DNA of 64,000 nt from Halichondria panicea. Lineage: Eukaryota > Porifera > Demospongiae > Suberitida > Halichondriidae. The stretch lies in assembly GCF_963675165.1 (NCBI RefSeq), contig NC_087378.1, positions 1,353,025 through 1,417,024 on the forward strand. Reading direction: 5' to 3'. The notes below the pieces were generated by a model. That model searched no databases. It was not told where the DNA came from and was given only the letters and a program-made list of their open reading frames with translations. A program made the translations under genes and the position numbers. This document shows, piece by piece, positions 54,219-64,000 of this stretch. Position 1 is the stretch's first letter; the number at the start of each line of letters is the position of its first letter.

Positions 54219-57200
54219 ATGGCTACAACAACTATTTTTGTGAAGGATTTGCCTCGTACACTCACCAAAGTTGGAGAGACGATACTGGGAGCCTCGTCTT
54301 CGGTAGCGCGAGTAATGGATAGCATTGACCGAGCAGCCAGAAAAGTAAGCGAAACAATGAAATAGGTATAAATATTTACCCAAGCACATGTATGTACATG
54401 ATGTAGGCTAGGCCTATACATATCATATGTAGGTACCACTGTACTATGCATGCTAGGCCGGCTATAAAAGAGCGTTCAGTTTGTTTCAATTTACTATAAA
54501 TATCGGACTATTGTAGCTTGCAAAACTTCTATAATTATTATAATTATGCTATCAAAGCTATTTGAAGAACAAAAGAAAGTCGAACCACGTTTAATTAACG
54601 ATAATAAGAGCATTAGTTGGGGTTTGGATGAACGACTTTCTTTTGATTTATGGTGTGCTAATGTTTGCTCGCTTTCTTTCCAGCATATCAGTTGGCAAAC
54701 TAGATTGAATATTCAATCCCAGAATTACTGCAGCAACTGTCTGTAAAAGTGTATGTCCTGTGATGTTATGTTTCTTGTCTGTGTGTAAATTAGTTTTACA
54801 TGTAATTTAATAAGTATAAAGTTCAAGATTGTTCCCAAAAAGCTTGCATTCCATATATGGCCTTAGGAATTTGCTGATATAGCCAAGAATCTGCATGCTG
54901 TCTAGTCTATAGTCGTGAATGTGTGTGTCCTATTCATTACCCCCCCCCCCCCTCCATTGCAGTGTGGTCGCACTACCCCATTGTTGGTTGGTGCAAGCAA
55001 GAAACAGCCAGTGATGAAAATACAATGGGCCTACAATCAAGGGCTGAGACATTTTGGAGAGAACTATGTTAGTTATCTGTTGGTAAACTGAACCCAGTGA
55101 GATAGTTTAAGGTCACTCCTGAGGTCAATGGTCACTGTATAGTGTGATATTATGTTGTAGGAATGTTACGGAACATGCAGCTATCATGTGCACAGCTGTT
55201 GGTTGTTTGGGTTTCTTTTGTCTTTGCTATTGATTACATCCTCTCTGTTTGACCACAATAGGTTCAAGAGCTGGAGAGCAAAGCAAGATACTTACATGTG
55301 AGATGTCAGTTTGTCTTTGCCTTTAATAGTTATGCGGAGTTATGTGCCAACTATTAACACCTCTGTCCTCCCCATATATAGCTTTGTTGATCTTTATTAG
55401 TCTTATGACTTGTTTGTATACTGGCACAGAATCACACCAACTGTACGGATATCAAGTGGCACTTCATTGGACACCTGCAAAGCAAGAAAGCAAAACTGCT
55501 AACAAGTGAGTTAGTCTTTCCATTTTCAGTGTAACGAACTCCCCTGTTCCTTATAGACATTCCTGGCATGTGGATGGTGGAGACTCTGGACAGTCTAAAG
55601 TTGGCCAACAAACTCAATTCATACTGGGGGCTCAGAGAGAATGGCAGTCATTTACTGAAGGTTCTTGTTCAGGTCAACACCAGCAAGGAAGAATGTGAGA
55701 AACCATCTCTGAGACTGTAACTGTAGTCCATAATACCGTAGCTCTCTCAAAGCTACCATTGTACTGTAGAATGGGGAAATTTGGCGAGTGAGCCATTTGA
55801 ACCGAATTGGTGTAGATGTCTCAGGTGTGGCTACTACGGCAATGGTGCATCCACCATTAAACTTACATTTTTTAATTGGAGATTTTTTTGGTAGAATTCG
55901 CCAAATCGCCAAATGTTCCCATTATACGGTAGCTTAGTTTCTGACTGTGCTGATACTTTAACCCTCCCTTCGTTCCCACAGCCAAGCATGGTTGTATGCC
56001 TGAAGAGAGTGTGGACTTGGTCCAGTACGTGATGGAGAATTGTGAAAACTTGGACTTTAAAGGTCTCATGACCATAGGGCAGATGGGTCACTCTTATGAT
56101 GAGCGTGGGTCTAATCCAGACTTTCTGGTGAGTTTCAGTGAATTCCTAGTATTGTGGAGGAAAGAGCTTTACTAACGCTTATACTGTATGTTTTCTTTGT
56201 GTGTGTTTGTTATTGTATGTGTTTCCTAGAGTACTCTTATCTACTCTGTGGTGTTTCTTATGTGTCATTATTACAATGACTTTATGGGTTCCTTTAGGGT
56301 TCATGTTTTTTCTTTGCAGCGGCTGGTTGATTGTCATGATAAAGTCAAGAAGCTACTCAAAATCCATCGACCTCTTGAGTTGAGCATGGGAATGTCAGGA
56401 GACTATGAACATGCAGTAAGTATTAAATGTTTTGTAACTACCTTTCTGTGTTGTAAGCTTGCCTGAATGCATTATACAGCGAGTAGAACTTTAATTATCC
56501 GGAACCTCGATTATCTGGCTTGGCAATTTTATAATTCAGGAAATGGGCGTGTCCCTTAAGTATGCATGCGCATTGCAGCTGTTACTATGGAGACAGGCCT
56601 GCTTATCTTTTGCGCATTCACAAACAACCCTGTTTATCAATTAAGTGGGTGGATCGGATCAAGGCGTTGTTTATCTATTCGATTTTCCGGCCTGCCTTTG
56701 TATGGAACCAAGGTGTCCAGATAATCGAAGTTCCACTGTACTTGTAATAATTATTTGGCCTCTGTATTATATGCAATGTACAGAGTGTAATCATGTCGTC
56801 CCATTAGAAACAATGTTCACTTGTCTGTGCATGTACCTTCGTCTGTGTACCTTGTAATGTCTCGCTATTATAACGAAGAAAATTGATTCTGCGAATCAAA
56901 ATGGATTCTCTCACACGTGGGGATGAGCGTGCATGCGCATTAGATCCACAGGAATAAGGGGTGTGTTTGCAAGAGGTCAAGTTCACAAATGGCTACTAAT
57001 AGCTAGTAACAGCTCTTTTCTGACTCTCTTGTAGCTAACAAAAAGCTAGCGCTTTAGTGCAAGACTAACTCATAAGTTGAATAGAAACTTTGTGCGAACA
57101 GATGATGCCACGAAAGAGACTGCAACAGCCTTCACTGTAAGTAAAATTAGCCATAACTGGAGAACAAAGCTTTAGTTTGCAAATCCACGAATCAAAATCC

Positions 57201-57437
57201 AAGAGAACGTAGCTAGAAGCCTATAGAAGTTGTTAGTTTTCGTCGCATTGCAACCGTTGAGCCGTTACAGCTGGAATACATACACACACACACACACACA
57301 GTCACTGCATCCCTCGTGCGACTACGCCTCAAGGCATAATTATAGACATTGAGTGTATTTTTCTCTCTATGCAGATTGAGCATGGCAGTACAAGTGTAAG
57401 AGTGGGTACAGCACTGTTCGGGCCAAGAGACGATTAA
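54219..57437 (+). CDS. PLPBP: PLP homeostasis protein PLPBP (PROSC), 8 exons
   Basis: Exons are 54219-54344, 54963-55067, 55262-55297, 55430-55505, 55557-55694, 55982-56127, 56320-56415 and 57375-57437, giving 261 residues (human 275). It has the alanine-racemase-type barrel of the YggS family. The PLP lysine lies in GASKKQP (human AVSKTKP). Other conserved blocks are RHFGENY, DIKWHFIGHLQSKK, GLMTIGQMG, ELSMGMSGDYEHA and GSTSVRVGTALFGPRD. The protein binds pyridoxal phosphate and buffers its supply; it has no known catalytic turnover. The first exon (42 residues) is little conserved. The last exon (63 nt) is set apart by a 959-bp intron with a MITE. Confidence 0.95.
54345..54962 (+). other. 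PLPBP intron 1, nothing recognised
   Basis: A 618-bp AT-rich intron. It ends with a long C-run (about 54941-54950) before the acceptor. No element with clear ends was seen. Confidence 0.5.
56416..57374. other. PLPBP last intron with MITE and dispersed repeat
   Basis: Besides the pogo-like MITE at 56477-56738, the stretch of about 56920-57095 matches, inverted, 28865-29040 in the SRRT intron. Shared words include aacttatgagtta and gttagctacaa. A short (CA)n lies near 57282-57300. Confidence 0.65.
56477..56738. mobile_element. pogo/Tigger-like MITE, 262 bp
   Basis: The ends CAGCGAGTAGAACTTTAATT and (right-end complement) CAGTGGAACTTCGATTATCT are flanked by TA on both sides (56475-56476, 56739-56740). 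CAGT-GAACTTCGATTATC-type ends with TA duplications are typical of pogo-superfamily MITEs. The left end also holds a second, closer match, AACCTCGATTATCTGG. There is no coding capacity. Confidence 0.75.
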
Positions 57438-57943
57438 AGTGACTTGCATTTTTTTTCCCAGTTTTTTTCCATCGTGTTTCAGCATTTTGCTGCCTCCTAA
57501 TCTTACTCGCACTATTGTTTTCAGTAGCACTATATAGCCACATTGGCGAACATTTTCAGGGTGTGCCTTCATTAGAGACTGCTAACTGTCTAAACCTATG
57601 GTTTAACTGTAGTTTTTTTCTAAATTGCATATTTGATATGCATTACATTTAAATTTGTGTTGTACTATATAAAGTATTAACTCAGTGATTTTATGAATTG
57701 TACAATGCATGCATGCATGCACAGTCATGAAATCGTTTCCAATAATTATTCTTTATTCAACAGTTCAGGGGAAAAAGCATATTCCATATGCCAATAAGCT
57801 TTTGTGTACAACAACAAAATTTTTATGTGTAGCTACGTACTCACAAACTCAGTTTGGCTATGATTATATAAAACATTCAGTGATCAAAATGTACATCTAG
57901 GTAATGTACGTACACAAAGTATGTGTGTGAGGGTTATACGTGT
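57438..57943. other. Convergent PLPBP/VPS10-receptor 3' region
   Basis: A 506-bp AT-rich gap between two facing stop codons, holding both 3' untranslated regions. A short (GCAT)n run lies at about 57706-57720. Nothing else was seen. Confidence 0.5.
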
Positions 57944-60900
57944 TCAAATGTTGACTTTGTATTCAGAGGGTTCATCTCCATCATCGTCAAACTCATCCTC
58001 CTCCTCTTCCACCATCTCACCCCCAGGGGTGAATGTGAACCGAACCGGCGTCTGCTGGAGACGAGAGTAGCGTACATTGAGTCGAGTGTACTTCCTGTGA
58101 GGGAAGAAAGCATCGATCTGTCAACAACAGAATCTAAAAATTGCAGCTATTATTGTATATAGCATGAGCTTCTTTTCTCAAATGAGATTGCCTAACACAA
58201 ATATAGTCATATACATGTAACTATCTACTCTCGACAATAGCACACATTATACATACATTGTACATTCCCATCTTCACAGTTAGCTAGGGTTGTACATGTA
58301 GCTAGTGCTATTAATAATTGCTTGGGAGATAATGAATGAGTCACTACACACTATGGAGTCTACGGCACTGTACCTGCGATAGAAGGTGACAATCACGATC
58401 AGCGTCACGGTGATCACCACGGCAACCAGAAGGATTGTTCCGAGAACTCCTCCAATGATGGCATACTTCTCATTGTCAAACCTGTCGATAATTACAGGGG
58501 GCTCGATGATTATCCCTCCAGTGCGGGAGCTGGCAAAGCTGATGTGAACAGCCTGTTTGTCTACATACACAGTCAGATTGCCGTTGAGAGCCTCTGTCAC
58601 TATCATGTGGCCAAACTAGGGGAATCAAATAATTACTCAATCAGACTAAACAGAGACAAACAGATTTTGAAGCTAGAAATGCCCATAAATACATTCGTGC
58701 GTGGTTACCTGAAAACTGTCTCCGATGCTCTGACTAGTGTACTCTGCTGGCAGAATGTTAAAATCCACATACACAAACACCACTGTGTCAGCACCAGCTT
58801 GTCTCTTAAGAATGTTCGAATCTTCTGTAATGATTTCTGAATTGTTCTGTGTTACCACTCGTACACCCACCAGCTCTATCAGGTACAGAGGTAGATCAGT
58901 GTGTATCTTAGCAATAGCAAACTGAACACCATTCAGGAGTCTGCTCTGCCAAGAAGAGTCATTGTACTGGGTCTTTGGAATGCCAGAGAACTGGATAGTC
59001 AGTTCAGCATAGTCACCAATGTCTGCATGAGGGAGTACATTTGTAATAGTAGAAGTGATGTAAAATAACCACAAAATTGCCAAAATTTCTCTGTAAGCAA
59101 GTAAATTGAGTCTCTTGAGTGTCCAATTTTTCTCGGAGTGTCTAATTTGGAATTTTTGGGAGATCTGTTTGCACCTTTTTGTAATAGGCCACAATCCAGA
59201 TACACGGTCGAGGGCGGCGACGCCCGACTATGTGAGGTGTACATACGACAATGCAAAACGAGTGTACACTCACTCACCAACTACATTGACTATGGTGTTC
59301 TGGCTAGTAGAGGAGATATCGTTCTTTACTCTGAGCTCATAATCCAACGCCCCTCTCCCAGTCACTTCCATAGTTATGAGTGACTTCTGTTTAGTCGTGT
59401 CCCCAACGGCAGAGGAGACACTAGATCCATTACGCAGTAGGAATAACTGGAGGGGGCCTTTGTAGAAGCTGCCACTTGGGTTCCTTACTTCTATGTTAAG
59501 TACAATAACTGTCCCAGTACGAGCCGTGGGGAAGTGATTAACAACTAGAGAGGCTGAACTAAGATTATCTGTGTGTGTGTGAATGGGGGGAGAGAGGGGA
59601 TGGAGCAGGTTGCAATATTGAGCAGAGAAATACAGGACACACAAAAAAAGTACATTAGTATTTGTTAGAGAATAGAGCAGCCCTATAACTATGGGAACAG
59701 AGTACTTACATTCTGCAGTGAAGACGAGTTGTCCCACGAAGGAAGCCCCCAGTTCAGTGCGCCCAATCACAGAGAGGAGATACGGTCCCCACTTAGTGAA
59801 TGTGTACTCGAGAGTGGCATCATGTGTTGTAATGTTGACTCCAGCAGAGGAGCTGGTTTGAATTACATGCCAAGTGTAGTTAGTGTCCGGAGGGACGAGG
59901 ATATCAGTCTGGGAGTGGAAGGTGATGGAGGTATTGGCAGTGACATATTTGGTTCCCTGTATGGTCTGTACAGCATTATCGTCAGCAAGGATGTCAACAA
60001 CTGAGTTTGCTGCAAGGAAAGAAAGGCTTTTAAACAGTGAGTGCTGCATACAATATACTATCTGACAACATCAGAAGGCATGTTGTAAAAGGAGGAATGC
60101 GAAATGTAATGGAATATGGAACAATAAAACTAAAAGAAAGCATGATGATGCTCTGTATTCAGCTGCTGCATTTCGTGTATTCAAGCTTAGAAAGAGAAAC
60201 CTTTTGGGAGATGAAAGATTTGCCAATTTCGGTCAAATACCACAGATACATAGCCGATGCATGGTCCAAAGACCAAAAAATTACCAATTATTAATATAGG
60301 CCCAACATTAGGTTAACTATCTCTTTCTAAGCTTTATTTTGAAACTGAATCAAGTTACGGCTGTTGAAAGATACATGTATTCAATTAACTGAGATCTATA
60401 CATGTATAAACTAGAGCACTACAGTGCAAACCCTCGTCTGGTGACGTGACATGATTATAAAGAAACCAGAAGAGTTATATAATGCAGTGCATGTAGTGAT
60501 GAATAATTATCATGTATGACTTATTGAACTGTGTAGCACAGCAACTCAGTAGCTAAACCAGACTGGAGGCATGCTGAAACATTTGAGAACAGTATATTTA
60601 TATGCACTGTGGACTATGATCACAGGAAAAAAGCCGAGAGTCTCATGCAGAGAAGTATGGCTCCTGGAGTAGGATCCCAGAGTCACAGAGACAAACCAGA
60701 CACAATTCTAGCTTTCTATCGTATCGACCCTTTTCCACAAACAATCAGCTTATGTTATGGCTTATGTTTCTAATAATAGCCGCACCTAATTACAATGGTT
60801 TATGTTTCAAATAATAGCCGCGTTTAGTAGTACACAAAAGCTTAGCTCGCCTTTTCTGCGAAACAAAGACTTCTTTGCAAAATCTGCAAAATTTTAAGCC

Positions 60901-62575
60901 TTAGTTTTAATGCTACAAGTTTCCCTACGTACAAATTGTGATGCCTAAATCACCAGGTAAGCCAAACTGAGCGACAGACACACACACAGACACACACACA
61001 GACAGACTGACAGACTACTGTAACCGAGGCCGCCTACGCGCCTCGGGTTAATTATGTATAATGTAGAAGATACTGAGCTTTGTATGTCAAGTTCTGTGTG
61101 TGTTCTATACATGTATATCTCCCCCCATTCAGAATATATGTGCCCTATACCATCCATGCTCTTCATATCCGTCGTTTCATATTCCATTTCATTCCACATT
61201 CCTCTTTTACAATATGCCACATCAAAAGTATATAAAAAGCACACATACACATAGCCAGATACACATTAAGATTCCCACATGACCTACACACAGAGACCAC
61301 GCCTACGTACCTTGATACACCACAAGGCTGGCGTCAGCCTCTGAACTAGTCCCCACAAAGGGAGCATGTACATTGACTGTCACGGTGTAGGTCCCAGGGT
61401 TGGCAAACGTGTACACAACAGCAGCCGTGTCCGACTTTACAGTGTTGGTATTATCACCAAAGGTCCACCTGTATTCTGAGATACCGAGAAAGTTACTTTT
61501 GTATAACGAGGTGACATTTGCCGTGAACAACAGAGCTATAGAGGCGGGCACTTCATTCTGGTAGACTTGATGTGGTAGGATTATGTTCACAGACTCTACA
61601 ACATCTGTAATGAAGAGTAGTGAAAGTTGCTAAAGTCTGTTATCTGACTCAGTAGAGACACTAGAACTACAGTGCTCATAAACAGGTCATGTACTGTGTA
61701 ACCCTCACTTGAAATGCCAATCTTATTTGTTTAAACATTACGTGGGACCACATGATAGGCTCTGTACACAACACTCTACACACTCGAGGTCATTTAGCAG
61801 CATTTATCTGTTATTTCAAATGAAGCGAAAAGGGTTGAAAGATCTAGAAAAACTAGTTGCACCATATTCTTAGTATGTGAATCACCATAGACTGTGATGA
61901 TCTGCTTAGTGTCTGAAGTTCCCCCACTGTTACTGGCTGTCACAGTAACAGTGTACAGTCCTGGACTGCTGAAGGCATGTACGAGGCCCTGATTGCTGGC
62001 TAGTCCTATTTTCACCACATTGGCAGTAGAGTCATTGAAACTCCACCGATACTCTGTACTCTGGACGGAACCCTGTGCACATGACGAGGGCAAAGGTATA
62101 ACAATTCCTAGTATTGGCATTGGCATCAACATACATGTGTATGTACGTTTGTAGTTAAAACATCTGATTGTTCTAACCAGACAAAATGCGTCTATTAGCT
62201 AGGTGTGTCACAACTAATGTAAGATTGGTACTTGCTGACATAACGTACATAAAACTGCGTGAGGTTGAAGGTAACGTCACTGCCAGTCTTGACAACAGTT
62301 CTAGGAAAGGACAATATGATCAGGAACTGAGGTGATAGAACCGGACACGGTACATTAACGGGGTAGAAATAGGTCTCCTTGCCAGGGACACATTGATCAC
62401 CGGCTATCTTACGATACCTGCAGTCAAAACAGGGCAGAGTTTAGTGAATGATGATGCTGGTGTGCTGTAAACTACTAAAAATACACTCTACAATGTCAGT
62501 TCAGTCTACTGCAGTACTAACCGTACAAGGCTATACTGATAGAGAATGGACAGAGTGTGTGTGTGGGGGGGGGGG

Positions 62576-62610
<35 letters not shown>

Positions 62611-64000
62611 GGGGGGGGGGATAGTGTGTGTGTGTGTGTGTGTGTGTGTGAAGGTGTCGTTGTACCCACCCGGTAGAATATGTGTAGTTGCTCCCTTCAT
62701 TGCAGGGGTCCGGGGGGGCAGGGGGGTACACATTGCCAGGGTACGGGATACACGGACTGTTCAGAGTCTGTCGCTCAAAGCCAAAATCACTGCACGAGAA
62801 AACAATCCAGCTAAAATATCAACTACTGTAGATGACCAGGCAAAGCAAATGTGTGTGATTGTGTGAGCATAACAAAAGGTATTGTTCTAAAACATCTCAT
62901 CTATTCCACCCGCCCAATAAGCACAATCATGATTATTCCCAAGCCTAGTTCTCACCATTCAAAGTCCTCTATGGCACAAGGACAATGGCTCCTTTCCACC
63001 CCCGTCTCATAGCCAGGGTCCACATAACAACACTCTGAAGCATTCCTCCGCTCGTACGCGACCACCTCCCCGAGGAGACAGCGATATCCCGGTCGCTCAT
63101 CAGTCGGTATCCAGTTGTAATAGTCATTGTCCTGAACACACTGTGTCGGCACAACAGAGGTGAAGTTGAGATCAAACACTAGCCACTCATTGAATCCTCC
63201 GAACACGTCATAGCCAAACACGCTGTGTATCAAAGGCACAAATAGTAAGTGCACCGAGAGTGCTTTAAGAGTATAAAATTAACTAAAACACAGGGTTTGT
63301 GGCAATGTACACTGTACAGTGCACCCTACAATGAACATATTGACACACTATCACACAACATGTTAATCTGTAATGTGAACTTGACTCACGTTACATGTCT
63401 TGACTTCTCTCCCGCCTCTGTACGCATACCGATCACGACAATGCCTCGAGGGAACTGGTTATCTACAAAGCTAGAGGTGGTCCAAGTGGCCCCCTCGTCA
63501 CATGACCAGAGCACGGAGCTAGTTCGGCGTCTCTTCTGTACAGCTACCACGACAGAACCCAAAGCAGCAAATTGGAACTCCCAGAGGTTAGTCTTGACCT
63601 CCGCCCAAGTGAAGCCTCCATCACGAGAGAAGTAGAGTCGAGCAGAGCGGGTGGATCTTGTGAGAGCACCTCCCAGATTGCCTGGAGGGAGTGGGGAGGA
63701 AACCTTGACTAGCTATTTTAAATTTAGATGTAGCAATGCAAGCAATTAACCAGAAGAAGTGGGTGTGGGGACGAGGCTAGTACAATGCAAGCAATTAACC
63801 AGAAGAAGTGGGTGTGGGGACGAGGCTAGTACAGTGCACACATGTAGAGACAGGCCTTGAAACATAAATAAATAAATAAACACAAGTTCTGATTTTCCCA
63901 GAGAGCTTCAGAGAAGAGAAAAAAACCCATTTCTCTTACCCTGTGCCATGATAAGTCCAATAGCAGAGTCCTGTGACAGGATGGACTGGTAGTTCCTGTC
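57944..64000 (-). CDS. SorCS-like VPS10-domain sorting receptor, 3' part (12 exons seen)
   Basis: The gene enters from the right edge. Exons in reading order are 63940-64000 (cut by the edge), 63390-63681, 62956-63222, 62670-62789, 62249-62417, 61886-62072, 61311-61604, 59710-60009, 59278-59568, 58709-59022, 58374-58615 and 57944-58094, giving 895 residues. The end of the VPS10 propeller is seen in LYFSRDGGFTWAEV, LWSCDEGATWTT and TEAGEKSRHVTVFG. The 10CC module follows (CVQDNDYYNWIP, RPGYRCLLGE, CPCAIEDFECDFGF). Then come two PKD domains (YRWSFNDST...YTVTVTASN and YRWTFGDNT...YTVTVNVHA), three further beta-type modules, a membrane span (GGVLGTILLVAVVITVTLIV) and a 55-residue acidic tail (EEEEDEFDDDGDE). 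VPS10 receptors sort proteins between Golgi, endosome and surface. VPS10-10CC-PKD order is that of SorCS proteins. Confidence 0.92.
60010..61310. other. Intron of VPS10 receptor with third copy of the hairpin-tailed repeat
   Basis: A 1.3-kb intron. Repeat copy 60410-61051 makes up half of it. The rest is AT-rich with no recognised feature. Confidence 0.6.
60410..61051 (+). repeat. Dispersed repeat family, copy 3
   Basis: Starts actagagcactacagtgcaa and ends TAACCGAGGC-cgcctacgc-GCCTCGGGTTA, a hairpin with one bulged base. The first 250 bp follow copies 1 and 2 closely; the middle differs. The pre-hairpin tail is (CA)n/(GACA)n rather than (AAAC)n. Confidence 0.75.
62577..62650. repeat. (TG)n/(G)n low-complexity tract in VPS10 receptor intron
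   Basis: TG dinucleotides interrupted by a run of 10 or more G. It fills part of the intron before exon 62670-62789. Confidence 0.9.
63733..63834. repeat. Tandem duplication of a ~49-bp unit in VPS10 receptor intron
   Basis: The unit beginning gcaatgcaagcaattaacca and ending gacgaggctagtaca occurs twice in succession with almost no change, implying recent slippage or duplication. Confidence 0.85.

Noticed and set aside
54546-54746. 66-residue frame in PLPBP intron 1
   Set aside because: AT-rich, no domain, and bridged by a coherent PLPBP splice; most likely chance.

Overview
The window is animal nuclear DNA with a compact layout, most likely from a sponge (Porifera). About 20 protein genes lie in 64 kb, intergenic gaps are often under 400 bp, and introns are mostly 50-250 bp and AT-rich. 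Several animal orthologues can be rebuilt end to end by conceptual splicing: SPAG7, RGS22, XRCC5/Ku80, TMEM50, SRRT/ARS2, WDR48, GLYCTK, PMM2, TTC1 and PLPBP. The species was not identified. All exon coordinates come from reading splice sites by eye and keeping the frame continuous; no alignment program was run.

Layout. 1-16 kb: the last exon of an ANGEL-type (CCR4-like) gene (+), an unrecognised type I membrane protein (+), SPAG7 (-), RGS22 (+, 18 exons), an intronless subtilisin-like protease (-) and an intronless class C (GABA-B-like) GPCR (-). 16-32 kb: XRCC5/Ku80 (+, 23 exons), TMEM50 (-), SRRT/ARS2 (+, 17 exons, one intron of the rare AT-AC class) and an intronless NYN-nuclease/zinc-finger gene (+) with an apparent frame change. 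32-45 kb: WDR48/UAF1 (-) with a Death-like domain in its C-terminal half, GLYCTK (+), intronless PMM2 (+) and TTC1 (-). 45-52.5 kb: a tandem array of five D-aspartate/D-amino-acid oxidase copies (+): three intact, one broken by a 2-nt insertion in the FAD-binding motif, one decayed. 52.6-64 kb: a 1.55-kb DNA transposon placed just upstream of PLPBP (+), then the 3' part of a SorCS-like VPS10/PKD sorting receptor (-) that runs off the right edge.

Many neighbours are head to head with short shared upstream regions (SPAG7/RGS22, GPCR/XRCC5, TMEM50/SRRT, WDR48/GLYCTK, TTC1/oxidase A). The genes do not form one pathway; they are mainly housekeeping functions (RNA 5'-end biology, DNA end joining, deubiquitinase control, glycosylation, vitamin B6 homeostasis) plus receptors. 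Mobile DNA is mainly short non-autonomous elements in introns: a TA-flanked MITE in SPAG7, a pogo-like MITE in PLPBP, two elements with about 32-bp inverted ends and 7-bp target duplications (WDR48 intron and PLPBP upstream), a 108-bp palindromic element, and a 0.65-0.8-kb repeat family ending in a GC-rich hairpin.

The strongest points for follow-up are the Death-like domain inside WDR48, the U12-type AT-AC intron in SRRT, the oxidase array caught in stages of decay, and the pair of transposons sharing inverted ends and 7-bp duplications.
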